Positions 28,307 through 37,594 of a stretch of DNA of 64,000 bases are shown here, piece after piece. How positions within the stretch are numbered: the first letter of the stretch is position 1; each line of letters starts with the position of its first letter. Position numbers and translations under genes: made by a program. Origin of the DNA: Dehalococcoidia bacterium (GTDB lineage: Bacteria > Chloroflexota > Dehalococcoidia > Lucifugimonadales > GCA-002694895); contig JAPYRX010000005.1 in assembly GCA_029936815.1 (NCBI GenBank), positions 47,707-111,706 on the forward strand, in the 5' to 3' direction. The notes under the pieces were generated by a model. It saw nothing but the letters and a program-made list of their open reading frames with translations, had not been told where the DNA came from and ran no database searches.

Positions 28307-28855
28307 ATGTCAAGAATAGGAATGAAACCCATATTAATCCCTGAAAATGTTACAGTGGAACTATCTAAAAATAATCATGTGACAGTAAAAGGGGCAAAAG
28401 GAGAATTATCTTACACTTTCAATAAAGAAATGATAATTAAAATTAATGATTCAAGCTTAATGGTCGCAAGAAAAGATGACGAAAAAGAATCTAAATCATT
28501 ACATGGATTAACTAGAAGTTTGATAAATAATATGATTATAGGAGTTTCCGAAGGTTTTGTTAAACATCTAGAAATGGTAGGAGTTGGTTACAGAGCAGAA
28601 CAAAAAGGAAATGCAATAAACCTAAGTGTCATGAAAAGCCATTTAGATATTATTGAAGCCCCTGAAGGGATTACAATTAAAGTTGAAGATAGTACTAAAA
28701 TTGCTATTTCAGGAATAGACAAACAACAAGTCGGACATGTTGCAGCTTTAATTCGATCATCACGTCCTCCAAATGCATACACAGGAAAAGGCGTCCGATA
28801 TCTCGGTGAAGAAGTCACTATTAAACCAGGTAAAAGCGCACGTGCTGAAACTTAA
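28307..28855 (+). CDS. rplF: Ribosomal protein L6
   Basis: 182 residues. SRIGMKPILIPENVTV at the start, HGLTRSLINNMIIGVSEGF, and the C-terminal RPPNAYTGKGVRYLGEEV with KPGKSA are standard L6. It has an AAAGGAG site and lies 12 bases after rpsH. Confidence 0.97.
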   Translation: MSRIGMKPILIPENVTVELSKNNHVTVKGAKGELSYTFNKEMIIKINDSSLMVARKDDEKESKSLHGLTRSLINNMIIGVSEGFVKHLEMVGVGYRAEQKGNAINLSVMKSHLDIIEAPEGITIKVEDSTKIAISGIDKQQVGHVAALIRSSRPPNAYTGKGVRYLGEEVTIKPGKSARAET

Positions 28856-28889
28856 CATCAAAGCAAATTTATTATAAGGAAAAAATAAA

Positions 28890-29237
28890 TTGAATAGCCA
28901 CAAAAAACGATTAATCAGAAAAATAAGAACAAGAAAAAAAATAAGCGGTACAGAAAATCGCCCAAGATTATCAGTATTCAGAAGCTTAAACCATATATAT
29001 GCACAAATTATTAATGACGAATCAGGGAATACTTTAACTCAAGCAAATAGCACAGAAGTTACAAATGATAAAAAGGTAACTAAAACTAAGATTGCTGCTG
29101 AAGTTGGTAAATTATTAGGCGAAAGAGCTAAAGGGAAAAAAATTACTACTGTTGTTTTCGATAAAAACGGATATAAATTTCATGGAAGGATAAAAGCTTT
29201 AGCCGATTCAACCAGAAAAGAAGGAGTACAATTTTAA
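28890..29237 (+). CDS. rplR: Ribosomal protein L18
   Basis: 115 residues from a TTG at 28890, with AAGGA at 28876-28880. RPRLSVFRSLNHIYAQIIND and FDKNGYKFHGRIKALADSTRKEG (read in part) identify L18, a 5S rRNA binder. No ATG is available that keeps the N-terminal basic segment, so the TTG start is likely real. The stop overlaps the rpsE start by one base. Confidence 0.95.
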   Translation: MNSHKKRLIRKIRTRKKISGTENRPRLSVFRSLNHIYAQIINDESGNTLTQANSTEVTNDKKVTKTKIAAEVGKLLGERAKGKKITTVVFDKNGYKFHGRIKALADSTRKEGVQF

Positions 29238-29755
29238 TGGTTTCAACACATAAATCAACTAATAATAAATCTGCCTTGCCAATTCTAGAAAGAACAGTAA
29301 AAGTATCTAGAGTAGCTAAAGTTATAAAAGGAGGCCGAACTCTACGATTTGCTGTTACAGTTGTAGTAGGCAATGGAAATGGAGAAATAGGAATTGGAAG
29401 CGGTAAATCCGCCAATGTCCCTGATGCTGTTAAAAAAGCTGTTTCTAAAGCAAAAAAAACAATGATATCTGTTCCGGTTATAAACGATACCCTGCCCCAT
29501 GAAGTCAAATCGAAATTTTGTGGTAGCGTAGTATTATTAAAACCTGCACCTGAGGGAACAGGAATAAAAGCCGGTGCTTCATTAAGGGCTATAGCTGAGG
29601 TACTAGGAATTAAAAACATTGTTACGAAAGTATGGAGAAGTACTAATCCATCAAACGTAGTAAAAGCTGCTTATAAAGGATTAGAAAGTATGATTGACGT
29701 TGAAGCAGAAATGAAAGAAAGATCAAATAAAAAAACAACCAAAGAGATAAATTAA
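29237..29755 (+). CDS. rpsE: Ribosomal protein S5
   Basis: 172 residues. VAKVIKGGRTLRFAVTVVVG, GNGEIGIGSGKSANVPDAV and PEGTGIKAGASLRAIAEVLG are standard S5. The start is within the rplR stop codon (TAATG). Confidence 0.97.
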   Translation: MVSTHKSTNNKSALPILERTVKVSRVAKVIKGGRTLRFAVTVVVGNGNGEIGIGSGKSANVPDAVKKAVSKAKKTMISVPVINDTLPHEVKSKFCGSVVLLKPAPEGTGIKAGASLRAIAEVLGIKNIVTKVWRSTNPSNVVKAAYKGLESMIDVEAEMKERSNKKTTKEIN

Positions 29756-29756
29756 G

Positions 29757-29945
29757 ATGAGTACAGAAAAAATCATCATTAAATTAATAAAAAGTCCAAT
29801 AGGTACTTCGCCCAAGCAAAAAAAAGTACTTGAAAGCTTAGGAATTAGAAAAATTAATAAAGTAATAACTCATAATAAAACACCAGAAATACTTGGAATG
29901 ATAAAAAAAGTTAAACATTTAATCAAAATCGAAAACAATACATAA
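29757..29945 (+). CDS. rpmD: Ribosomal protein L30
   Basis: 62 residues. IIIKLIKSPIGTSPKQKKVL and SLGIRKINKVITHNKTPEIL fit L30: the SxIG and LGLR(K/R)-type motifs are present. It begins one base after the rpsE stop and ends nine bases before rplO. Confidence 0.92.
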   Translation: MSTEKIIIKLIKSPIGTSPKQKKVLESLGIRKINKVITHNKTPEILGMIKKVKHLIKIENNT

Positions 29946-29954
29946 TGGTGAACT

Positions 29955-30389
29955 ATGCAATATAGCAAATTAGTCAATAATGAAAAAAAACAAAAGAAAA
30001 GAGTTGGTAGAGGCAATGCAACTGGAAATGGAACATACTCAGGAAAAGGCTTAAAAGGCCAAAAATCTAGATCTGGATTCAGTTTGGTTCCTGGATTTGA
30101 AGGTGGCCAGTTAAGATTGATAAAAAAATTAGCGAAATTGAAAGGTTTCAAAAATCATAACAGAACTCCTAATCAAACAGTCACTTTAGACCAAATTGAC
30201 AAATTACCTCCTAATATTGAAATAAATAATATTACTCTTTTTGATAATGGGCTAATAGAAAACCCCAAGAATCCAATTAAAATTCTGAATGTTGGAAAAC
30301 TTTCATCTAAAAGGCAAATTCAAATAAAGAAAATCTCTGAATCTGCAAGAAAATCTATTGTGAAATCAGGATCTGAAATTATCGAATAA
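29955..30389 (+). CDS. rplO: Ribosomal protein L15
   Basis: 144 residues. KRVGRGNATGNGTYSGKGLK, GQKSRSG and FEGGQLRLIKKLAKLKGF identify L15. The C-terminal domain (LNVGKLSSKRQIQIKKIS) is intact. secY follows with a five-base gap and no clear ribosome site of its own. Confidence 0.95.
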   Translation: MQYSKLVNNEKKQKKRVGRGNATGNGTYSGKGLKGQKSRSGFSLVPGFEGGQLRLIKKLAKLKGFKNHNRTPNQTVTLDQIDKLPPNIEINNITLFDNGLIENPKNPIKILNVGKLSSKRQIQIKKISESARKSIVKSGSEIIE

Positions 30390-30394
30390 TTATT

Positions 30395-31729
30395 ATGTTA
30401 AACAATAATAGATCTAGAAATAAATCAAATATGCCAAAATTAGTAGCTTCGCTACTAGCAGCAGTACAAATACCTGATTTGAGAAATAAAATATTTTTTA
30501 CTATTTTCATGCTAATTATTTTCAGATTTGTAGCTCACGTACCTGTCCCCGGAGTAGATACACAAGCTTTGGGACAAGCATTTGAACAAAATGCTATTTT
30601 AGGGTTTTTAGATCTTTTTAGTGGAGGAGCATTAAAAAACCTGAGTATAGCAGCTTTAGGTGTTTATCCATACATTACAGCATCTATAGTAATTCAAATT
30701 TTAACACCTGCAATCCCACAATTAAAAGAATTGTCACAAGAAGGAGAATTTGGAAGACAAAAAATAAATCAAATAACTCACTATATAATGATCCCTATTG
30801 CTTTATTACAAGCATGGGGGCAGTTAACATTACTAAATCAAGCAGGAGTATTTAATTCCTTTGATTTTGGTTTGAATTTCATAACTTTAACAATTATGAT
30901 TTCGATGGTTGCTGGAACTGCGTTCCTAGTATGGATTGGAGAATTAATATCTGAAAGAGGCCTTGGGAATGGAGTTTCACTGATAATTTTTGGAGGAATT
31001 GTAGCTAACCTACCTAATATTTTGGGGCAAGGATTGTACATGCAAAATGCTATTGGAAGCCTAATAGTTCTCATAATATTTACAGCAATAATCATATATA
31101 CCATTGTTTTGTTTTCAGAAGCTCAAAGAAGAATTCCTATTCAATACGGGAAAACAATAATGAGAGGAGGGCAAGTTCAAAGACAAACTGGTTCAAGCAT
31201 TCTTCCAATCAAAGTAAATTCAGCGGGGATGATTCCTCTGATTTTTGCTTTTTCTATAGTAATATTACCTGCTACAATTGCGGGATTTTTTGTTAATCCA
31301 CTAAGTGATGGCTTTGGTTCTAATTTAGCAAAGCTAATATCAGGATTTTTTGACCCAACTAACCTTCCCTATTGGATCTTTGTATTTATTCTAGTTGTAA
31401 TTTTCACGTTTTTTTACACTTTAGTTACATTCCAGCAGCAGAACTTATCCGAAAATTTACAAAAACAAAGTGGATTTATACCTGGAATAAGACCTGGATT
31501 ACCTACACAAGAATATCTTAACAAAGTAATTATAAGAATTACTTGGGCAGGAGCCCTTTTCTTGGGAGGAATAGCTATAGTACCGTTTTTTATAACAGGA
31601 ATAACAGGAGTTAAAACACTTACATTAAGTAGTACTAGTTTGTTAATCATGGTTGGAGTTGCATTAGATACTATGAGGCAATTGGAATCTCAATTGTTGA
31701 TGAGAAACTATCAAGGATTCATGGATTAA
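30395..31729 (+). CDS. secY: Protein translocase channel SecY
   Basis: 444 residues, ten membrane helices. The opening after the basic lead, IPDLRNKIFFTIFMLIIFR and VPVPGVD, is a SecY signature; the plug and pore region FLDLFSGGALKNLSIAALGV and the cytoplasmic loop RRIPIQYGKTIMRGG are also standard. SecY forms the general secretion channel of the cytoplasmic membrane. An internal ATG at 30431 is an alternative start; neither has a good ribosome site. Confidence 0.97.
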   Translation: MLNNNRSRNKSNMPKLVASLLAAVQIPDLRNKIFFTIFMLIIFRFVAHVPVPGVDTQALGQAFEQNAILGFLDLFSGGALKNLSIAALGVYPYITASIVIQILTPAIPQLKELSQEGEFGRQKINQITHYIMIPIALLQAWGQLTLLNQAGVFNSFDFGLNFITLTIMISMVAGTAFLVWIGELISERGLGNGVSLIIFGGIVANLPNILGQGLYMQNAIGSLIVLIIFTAIIIYTIVLFSEAQRRIPIQYGKTIMRGGQVQRQTGSSILPIKVNSAGMIPLIFAFSIVILPATIAGFFVNPLSDGFGSNLAKLISGFFDPTNLPYWIFVFILVVIFTFFYTLVTFQQQNLSENLQKQSGFIPGIRPGLPTQEYLNKVIIRITWAGALFLGGIAIVPFFITGITGVKTLTLSSTSLLIMVGVALDTMRQLESQLLMRNYQGFMD

Positions 31730-31735
31730 CCTTAT

Positions 31736-32314
31736 ATGAATATAATTCTAGTTGGCCCACCGGGTGCAGGTAAAGGAACTCAAGCAGATTTTATCGCTAA
31801 TAAATTTGAATTGTCTAAAGTATCTACAGGTGATTTGTTTAGAGATAACATAAAAAATGAAACAGAATTAGGAAATAAAGCTAATGAATATGTTAATTCA
31901 GGAAAATTAGTTCCGGATACAATTGTTACTGACATGATAGAAAATTGGTTACTTCAAAACAATAAGAATTGGATTTTAGACGGATTCCCAAGAACAATTA
32001 ATCAGGCAGAATCTTTAGATAAAATACTAAATTCGAATAACCAAATTTTAAATATAGTTTTATTAATTTCTGTTCCAAATAATATTCTAGAAAACAGATT
32101 GCTTGATAGGCAAAGTACAGAAAACAGATCAGACGATAATATCAAAACCATAAAAATTAGAATAGATACTTACGAACAAGAAACAAAACCTTTGATTTCA
32201 TATTATAGAAAAACAGGATTATTAAGCGAAATTGACGGATCTCTATCAATACCCGAAGTTTCTTCAAAAATTAAAAACAAACTTATTAATATTAAAAATA
32301 AAATAAACAATTAA
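31736..32314 (+). CDS. adk: Adenylate kinase
   Basis: 192 residues. P-loop GPPGAGKGTQAD, STGDLFRD and LDGFPRTINQAE are diagnostic. The LID domain is short: DRQSTENRSDD replaces the long four-cysteine zinc LID of many Gram-positive enzymes, so this is the short type. Its place between secY and map is usual. It interconverts AMP, ADP and ATP in the cytoplasm. Confidence 0.97.
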   Translation: MNIILVGPPGAGKGTQADFIANKFELSKVSTGDLFRDNIKNETELGNKANEYVNSGKLVPDTIVTDMIENWLLQNNKNWILDGFPRTINQAESLDKILNSNNQILNIVLLISVPNNILENRLLDRQSTENRSDDNIKTIKIRIDTYEQETKPLISYYRKTGLLSEIDGSLSIPEVSSKIKNKLINIKNKINN

Positions 32315-32318
32315 TCAC

Positions 32319-32345
32319 TTGAGATATAAAGAGAAATACTATAAT
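32319..32345 (+). promoter_or_regulatory. Possible internal promoter before map
   Basis: TTGAGA at 32319-32324 and a perfect TATAAT at 32340-32345, with a short 15-base spacer. This 63-base gap is one of the largest in the operon, which makes an internal promoter reasonable, but the spacer is not ideal. Confidence 0.35.
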
Positions 32346-32377
32346 ATTATATTCTTGTTTTTTATGAAGGGTAAATA

Positions 32378-33142
32378 GTGGTTGGAATAAACAGGCCAAA
32401 AGGTATAAATATTAAAAGCATAAAAGAGCTAGGGCTGATAAGAGAATCGGGGCATATGTTAAAACAAGTAAAACAAATTATAAATAGTAATATAACTGAA
32501 GGGATAAGTACTAAAGAATTGGACGCAATTGCTGAAAAAGAAATATATAAACTAGGAGGGAAACCAGGCTTTAAAGGACTTTATGGATTTCCTGGATCAA
32601 TTTGTGCTTCATTTAATGAGGAAATAGTTCATGGGATTCCTAGTTCACGAAAAGTAAAAGAAGGCGATATATTAAGCATAGATTGTGGTGTGTTATATGA
32701 AGATTTCAATACTGACAGTGCTTTTACAATTAGCATTGGAAGCATTCCTGATAATATTAAAAAATTAATTAGAACTACATCGGAAGCATTAAATCTAGGC
32801 ATTAAAAGCGCTGTCCCTGGTAATCAAATAGGTGATATAGGTAATTCTGTAGAATCACACTCTCTAGAAAATGGATTTTCTGTGGTAAAAGAATATGTTG
32901 GTCACGGTATTGGAAAAAAATTACACGAAGACCCTCAAATTCCTAATTACGGGCAAAAATCTACTGGACCTCAAATAATTGAAGGAATGGCATTAGCCAT
33001 TGAACCTATGCTTATTGTAGGAGGTGAAAAAACTATCATTGACAATGATGGATGGACAGTCAAAACAGCCGATTCTTCTATGTCTGCTCATTTCGAAGAT
33101 ACAATAATTATTACTAACAACCAATATGAAGTAGTAACGTAG
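32378..33142 (+). CDS. map: Methionine aminopeptidase, type I
   Basis: 254 residues from a GTG start, with GAAGGG at 32366-32371. All five metal ligands are visible: Asp in SIDCGVL, Asp in NTDSAFT, His in [12 protein letters not shown], Glu in LAIEPML and Glu in AHFEDT. There is no N-terminal zinc finger. It removes initiator methionine from new proteins. Operon position between adk and infA is usual. Confidence 0.97.
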   Translation: MVGINRPKGINIKSIKELGLIRESGHMLKQVKQIINSNITEGISTKELDAIAEKEIYKLGGKPGFKGLYGFPGSICASFNEEIVHGIPSSRKVKEGDILSIDCGVLYEDFNTDSAFTISIGSIPDNIKKLIRTTSEALNLGIKSAVPGNQIGDIGNSVESHSLENGFSVVKEYVGHGIGKKLHEDPQIPNYGQKSTGPQIIEGMALAIEPMLIVGGEKTIIDNDGWTVKTADSSMSAHFEDTIIITNNQYEVVT

Positions 33143-33153
33143 TTGAGGATATA

Positions 33154-33378
33154 ATGGCTAACACAAAAAAAGAAGTTATAGAAGTTGAAGGAATAATTAA
33201 AGAATCACTACCTAATGCATCTTTTAAAGTTGAGCTTGCAAATGGGCATGAAGTTTTAGCATATATATCAGGAAAAATAAGAGTTCATTATATAAGGATT
33301 CTACCAGGAGATCGTGTCTTAGTAGAATTATCCCCTTACGATCTTACTAGGGGCAGAGTTACATATAGGTTCAAATAA
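33154..33378 (+). CDS. infA: Translation initiation factor IF-1
   Basis: 74 residues, OB fold. [39 protein letters not shown] and [15 protein letters not shown] are diagnostic. rpsM follows after 12 bases, leaving no room for rpmJ (L36), which usually sits here. Confidence 0.97.
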   Translation: MANTKKEVIEVEGIIKESLPNASFKVELANGHEVLAYISGKIRVHYIRILPGDRVLVELSPYDLTRGRVTYRFK

Positions 33379-33390
33379 GGAATATTTTTT

Positions 33391-33807
33391 ATGGCACTAA
33401 TATCAGGAGTAAATATACCAGATCACAAACGTATTAATATATCCCTCAGATATATTCAGGGGATAGGACCAACTATTGCCGCTCTTATAGTAAATCAATC
33501 AGGAATAACTGGTAATCCAAAGGTTAAAGATTTAGATAATAACGATCTAGATAAAATAAGAGGAATTATTGATACTGGTGAAATTGTTAGTGGAAAGAGA
33601 ACAATTAAAATTACAATAGAAGGAGATCTTAGGGTTGAGAAAAATCTTAATATACGTAGATTGATAGACATTGGTTCTTATAAAGGAACAAGGCATCGTA
33701 AAAGTCTGCCCGTTAACGGACAAAGAACAAAAACTAATGCTCGCACAAAACGTGGAAAAAAAGTAGCTGTTGCTAAACGTGGGAGAGACGTTAATACCAA
33801 AACATAA
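33391..33807 (+). CDS. rpsM: Ribosomal protein S13
   Basis: 138 residues. ISGVNIPDHKRINISLRYIQ, GIG motif, and the C-terminal SYKGTRHRKSLPVNGQRTKT with a basic tail are standard S13, which bridges to the 50S subunit. It overlaps no neighbour; rpsK follows after 28 bases. Confidence 0.97.
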   Translation: MALISGVNIPDHKRINISLRYIQGIGPTIAALIVNQSGITGNPKVKDLDNNDLDKIRGIIDTGEIVSGKRTIKITIEGDLRVEKNLNIRRLIDIGSYKGTRHRKSLPVNGQRTKTNARTKRGKKVAVAKRGRDVNTKT

Positions 33808-33835
33808 TTATTAAAATAAGATAAATTAGGAAACT

Positions 33836-34222
33836 ATGACAACAAGAAAAAAAACAAGAAAAAAAACAAGACAGAATGTAGTATACGGAAGAATATATGT
33901 TCAAAGTACATTTAATAACACGCTTATAACTGTTACTGATAGATCAGGAAATGTTCTTGCGTGGAATAGCGGTGGAACAGAAGATTTCAAAGGCTCTAAA
34001 AAATCAACGGCTTTCGCAGCGCAACAAGCAGCAACTAAATTAGCACAGCGAGCAGGTGATTTTGGGATACAAGAAGTTGAAGTTTTTGTCAAAGGCCCCG
34101 GAGCAGGACGTGACTCTGCTATTCGATCAATAAGTAATTCAGGCATTAAAGTAAAATCAATTAGGGATGTAACACCTGTTCCGCATAATGGTTGCAGGCC
34201 TCCCAAAAGAAGAAGGGTATAA
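33836..34222 (+). CDS. rpsK: Ribosomal protein S11
   Basis: 128 residues. The basic start, [20 protein letters not shown], and the C-terminal [18 protein letters not shown] are diagnostic of S11, which sits at the platform near the Shine-Dalgarno helix. A short KKTRKKTR repeat lies at the N-terminus. Confidence 0.98.
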   Translation: MTTRKKTRKKTRQNVVYGRIYVQSTFNNTLITVTDRSGNVLAWNSGGTEDFKGSKKSTAFAAQQAATKLAQRAGDFGIQEVEVFVKGPGAGRDSAIRSISNSGIKVKSIRDVTPVPHNGCRPPKRRRV

Positions 34223-34224
34223 AT

Positions 34225-34848
34225 ATGTCAAGATACACTGGACCAAAATGTAGAAAATGTAGGCAGTATGGAATGGTTTTATGTGGGAAACCAACCAACA
34301 AATGTGCTTGGGAGCGAAGAAAATCACCTCCTGGTGATAAATCACCGATGTCTCAGAGAAGAAGACCTTCTGAATATGGAATGCAATTAAAAGAAAAACA
34401 AAAAGCAAGATTTATGTATGGCATAGTAGAGAAACAATTTAGAAATTATTTTAAAAAAGCTATAATCAAATCTGGAGTTTCTGGAGATAATCTAATGTCT
34501 TTGTTAGAACATAGACTTGATAATGTAATCTACAGACTTGGATTTGCAGATACAAGGCAGCAAGCCCGTCAAGTCATCAATCACGGACACATTAGAGTGA
34601 ATGATATAAAAGTAAGCTCTCCATCGTATCAAATAAAAATTGGAGAAAAAATCTCTTGGACAGAAAAATCTAAGAAATCAAAATTACTTAATATTATTAA
34701 AGCTGAATCTGGTAAAAATGCTATCGTACCGAATTGGCTTAAAATAGATACATCAAATTCTATAGGAGAAGCCGTAGCTAGTCCTAATGCAGAAGATTTT
34801 GATCCTAACATAGATAGAATGCAAATAATTGAATATTACTCAAGATAA
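34225..34848 (+). CDS. rpsD: Ribosomal protein S4 (Cys-type N-terminus)
   Basis: 207 residues from the ATG at 34225, chosen because MSRYTGPKCRKCRQYG is the real S4 start and AGAAGGG precedes it; a longer in-frame start lies inside rpsK. Cys9, Cys12, Cys20 and Cys27 could bind zinc as in thermophile S4. RRRPSEYGMQLKEKQKARFMYG (read in part) and the S4 RNA-binding domain (LEHRLDNVIYRLGFA, RQVINHGHIRVND) are intact. S4 is a primary 16S binder. Confidence 0.96.
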   Translation: MSRYTGPKCRKCRQYGMVLCGKPTNKCAWERRKSPPGDKSPMSQRRRPSEYGMQLKEKQKARFMYGIVEKQFRNYFKKAIIKSGVSGDNLMSLLEHRLDNVIYRLGFADTRQQARQVINHGHIRVNDIKVSSPSYQIKIGEKISWTEKSKKSKLLNIIKAESGKNAIVPNWLKIDTSNSIGEAVASPNAEDFDPNIDRMQIIEYYSR

Positions 34849-34873
34849 ATCAAAAAATTAAAAGGAGAAAATT

Positions 34874-35944
34874 ATGGTAATGGATTATTCAATAGTTCCA
34901 GAACTTGAGCCAGAATCAGATATTATTTTAGAAAAAATAAATTCTAAAATAATAACTGAAGTATTAAATGATGACTACGGAAAGTTCACATTTGGACCTC
35001 TTCCTGGAGGCCAAGGTATCACTATAGGGAATTCTTTAAGAAGAGTTTTATATAGTTCAATAGTAGGAACAGCTATAACATGGGTAAAAATCGAAGGAAT
35101 ATTGCATGAATATTCTACTATAGATGAAATTAAAGAAAGTGTTGAGGAACTACTTTTAAATTTCAAATCAATTAGAATAAAATCAAAATCAGATAGATCC
35201 GGAAAACTACGATTAGAAGTAGAAGGTGAAGGGAAAGTTTCTGCAGCCGATATAATGGCTTCTTCAGATTTTGAAATAGTAAACCCCGAATTACATTTGG
35301 CAACTTTAGATTCAAAAAAAGCAAAACTATCAGTGGAATTTAATATTGAACGGGGAATTGGATATAGAGTAAAAAACATTGAAGAAAAAGAAACTACAAT
35401 AGGGATACTACCTGTGGATGCTATATTTAGCCCTATTAGAAAAGTAAATTATTCAATTGAAAAAACTTCACATTCAGACCCCGGAGAATTAGAAAATTTA
35501 CTCATAGAAGTATGGACTGATTCAACAAAAAATGCAATTGACTCCATAAAAGAAGCTGCTAGTGTGTTATTAAACCAATACATGATTATAAGCAAAGCCA
35601 CAGAAGAAAACCAAGATGAAAAAGATAACGAATCTGAAATATGGAGACAATTAACTCCTGAGCAATACAATACTACAATTGAGCAATTAGATTTGTCATC
35701 ACGTACTTTAAATTGTCTTAAACGAGCTAGTTTAGATACAGTAGGTCAAATCATAGAAACTCAAAGAGCTGACTTACTTAAAATCCGTAACTTCGGAGTT
35801 AAATCTTTTAACGAATTAAATGATAAATTCAGTACAATGGGATTCCTTCCAGAAGGATTTGTTTGGGCTCTTGAAGAAGAAAATCTTGAAGAAGAAGATA
35901 TCGAATCATCAGTAAATGAAACAAACGAGGATGCAAATAATTAA
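34874..35944 (+). CDS. rpoA: RNA polymerase alpha subunit
   Basis: 356 residues. The N-terminal dimerisation domain includes YGKFTFGPLPGGQGITIGNS and LRRVLYSSIVGTAITWVKI; the C-terminal domain (LDLSSRTLNCLKRASLDTVG and LLKIRNFGVKSFNELNDKF) is the helix-hairpin-helix part that contacts UP elements and activators. It has an AAAGGAG ribosome site. The linker and the acidic end (EEENLEEEDIESS) are longer than average. Confidence 0.97.
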   Translation: MVMDYSIVPELEPESDIILEKINSKIITEVLNDDYGKFTFGPLPGGQGITIGNSLRRVLYSSIVGTAITWVKIEGILHEYSTIDEIKESVEELLLNFKSIRIKSKSDRSGKLRLEVEGEGKVSAADIMASSDFEIVNPELHLATLDSKKAKLSVEFNIERGIGYRVKNIEEKETTIGILPVDAIFSPIRKVNYSIEKTSHSDPGELENLLIEVWTDSTKNAIDSIKEAASVLLNQYMIISKATEENQDEKDNESEIWRQLTPEQYNTTIEQLDLSSRTLNCLKRASLDTVGQIIETQRADLLKIRNFGVKSFNELNDKFSTMGFLPEGFVWALEEENLEEEDIESSVNETNEDANN

Positions 35945-35949
35945 ATAAA

Positions 35950-36417
35950 ATGAGACATAAACTTAAAGGAAATAGATTATCAAGAAGCACTGGGCATAGA
36001 TTAAGTATGCTTAAAAATTTAAGCAAAGATTTAATATTATATGAATCAGTAGAAACAACTTTGGCTAGAGCTAAAGAATTAAAAAGATACGCTGAAAAAA
36101 TAATTACTAGGGCAAAAGAAGATACTGTACACAATAGAAGGCAAATAATATCTAAATTAGGACAATCTGATGCTTATAAAAAATTGTTTGAAGATGTTGG
36201 GTTAAGATATAAAGATAGAGAAGGTGGATATACAAGAATTATCAGAATACCTAGCTCTAATACTAAATCTAAATTCAAATCATTTTATAGAAAAGGTGAT
36301 GGAGCTGAGTTAGCTAGAGTTGAATTAGTAAAAGAATCTACTATATCTAACCAAGAATCAAATTCAGAAACCGCTGAAAATAAAACCGATTCTAATACAA
36401 ATGGTAGCAGCAAATAA
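35950..36417 (+). CDS. rplQ: Ribosomal protein L17
   Basis: 155 residues. MRHKLKGNRLSRSTGHRLSM and LKNLSKDLILYESVETTLAR are standard L17. The last 30 residues (SNQESNSETAENKTDSNTN) form an Asn/Ser/Glu-rich tail beyond the usual end, overlapping the truA start by 17 bases. Similar tails are on L3 and S3 here. Confidence 0.95.
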   Translation: MRHKLKGNRLSRSTGHRLSMLKNLSKDLILYESVETTLARAKELKRYAEKIITRAKEDTVHNRRQIISKLGQSDAYKKLFEDVGLRYKDREGGYTRIIRIPSSNTKSKFKSFYRKGDGAELARVELVKESTISNQESNSETAENKTDSNTNGSSK

Positions 36418-37168
36418 CAAATATGCTCTAACTTGCCAATATGATGGGACTTTATATAAAGGATTCCAATCTCAAATAAATGAACATACCATTCAAGAAA
36501 AAATTGAGAATTCATTATATAAAATAAATAATGGAAAAATAAATATAGAATATGCTGGGCGAACCGACTCAGGAGTTCACGCAACTCATCAAGTAATAGC
36601 ATTTGAAATAAAATGGAATCATTCTAAATTAAAATTAGAAAATGCAATTAATGCATATCTACCAAATGATATTTTAGTAAATAACATAAAAAAAGTACCG
36701 CCATCATTTCATCCGAGAAAAGATGCGATTTCTAGAACGTATGAATACCACATTTCGCAAGCAAAGGTGAAAAATGTATTTACTAGAAATTATGAATATC
36801 ATTACCCTTATAAATTGAATCTTTTTAAAATTAAGAGAGCCATAAAGATTCTAGAAGGAAGGCATGATTTTAAAAATTTTTGTAAAAGTGAAAATATTAT
36901 AGATAATTGTATTCGTGATTTGTATTCAGTTTCGGTTCATAGAGAAAATGAAATTTTAATATTCAAATTCAAAGGATCAAGTTTTTTAAGGCATCAAATT
37001 CGTTTTATGATTGGTTACATATTGCAAATTGGCAGGAATAAATTAGACATAAATGAACTTAAATCACTTCTAGATGGCAAAAATAAGGTAAAATCAATTA
37101 TAAAACACAATGTCTCTCCTAGAGGTTTATGCCTAACTTTAGTAGAATATTATGGTTTTTCTTTTTAA
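36401..37168 (+). CDS. truA: tRNA pseudouridine synthase A
   Basis: 255 residues. The catalytic aspartate is in YAGRTDSGVHATHQV near residue 57; YLPNDILVNNIKKVPPSFHPR and FLRHQIRFMIGYI are family signatures. TruA makes pseudouridine at positions 38-40 of the tRNA anticodon arm. Its place between rplQ and rplM is shared with Firmicutes and Chloroflexota. An internal start after rplQ is possible (MVAANN overlaps it). Confidence 0.95.
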   Translation: MVAANNKYALTCQYDGTLYKGFQSQINEHTIQEKIENSLYKINNGKINIEYAGRTDSGVHATHQVIAFEIKWNHSKLKLENAINAYLPNDILVNNIKKVPPSFHPRKDAISRTYEYHISQAKVKNVFTRNYEYHYPYKLNLFKIKRAIKILEGRHDFKNFCKSENIIDNCIRDLYSVSVHRENEILIFKFKGSSFLRHQIRFMIGYILQIGRNKLDINELKSLLDGKNKVKSIIKHNVSPRGLCLTLVEYYGFSF

Positions 37169-37183
37169 AAAAATGATTGGATA

Positions 37184-37582
37184 ATGAATAAAAACGAAAC
37201 AAAAGAAATTTGGATACATATAAACGCTGAAGGTGAAACTTTGGGAAGATTAAGTACATCTATTGCAAAATATCTCCAAGGTAAAGATAGGCCAGACTAT
37301 GTACCGCACCAATTAAGTCCAAATTTTGTAATAATAACAAATGCAAGTAAAATCAAAGTTACCGGGAACAAATTAAAAGGAAAAGAATTTTACTCTTACA
37401 GTGGTTATCAGGGCGGATTGAAAACAGAAATACTGGGAGAAATTCTTGAATCAAATCCTGAAAAGCTCCTAAGAAATTCTGTAAAAGGAATGTTGCCAAA
37501 AAATAAATTATCTGACAAGTTAATAAAAAGATTGAAAATATATGCCGGGAATAAACACCCGCACAATGCTCAATTAAGTTAA
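37184..37582 (+). CDS. rplM: Ribosomal protein L13
   Basis: 132 residues, about ten shorter than usual at the C-terminus. WIHINAEGETLGRLSTSIAK, GKDRPDYVPH, and VKGMLPKNKLSDKLIKRLKI with YAGNKHPHNAQ are standard L13. It is paired with rpsI, as almost everywhere. Confidence 0.96.
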   Translation: MNKNETKEIWIHINAEGETLGRLSTSIAKYLQGKDRPDYVPHQLSPNFVIITNASKIKVTGNKLKGKEFYSYSGYQGGLKTEILGEILESNPEKLLRNSVKGMLPKNKLSDKLIKRLKIYAGNKHPHNAQLS

Positions 37583-37594
37583 GTAGGAATATAA

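Noticed and set aside
33836-33880. Short AAAACAAGA direct repeats at the start of rpsK as a CRISPR-like or mobile repeat
   Set aside because: They only encode the basic KKTRKKTR N-terminus. No CRISPR array, insertion sequence or transposase gene was seen anywhere in the window.
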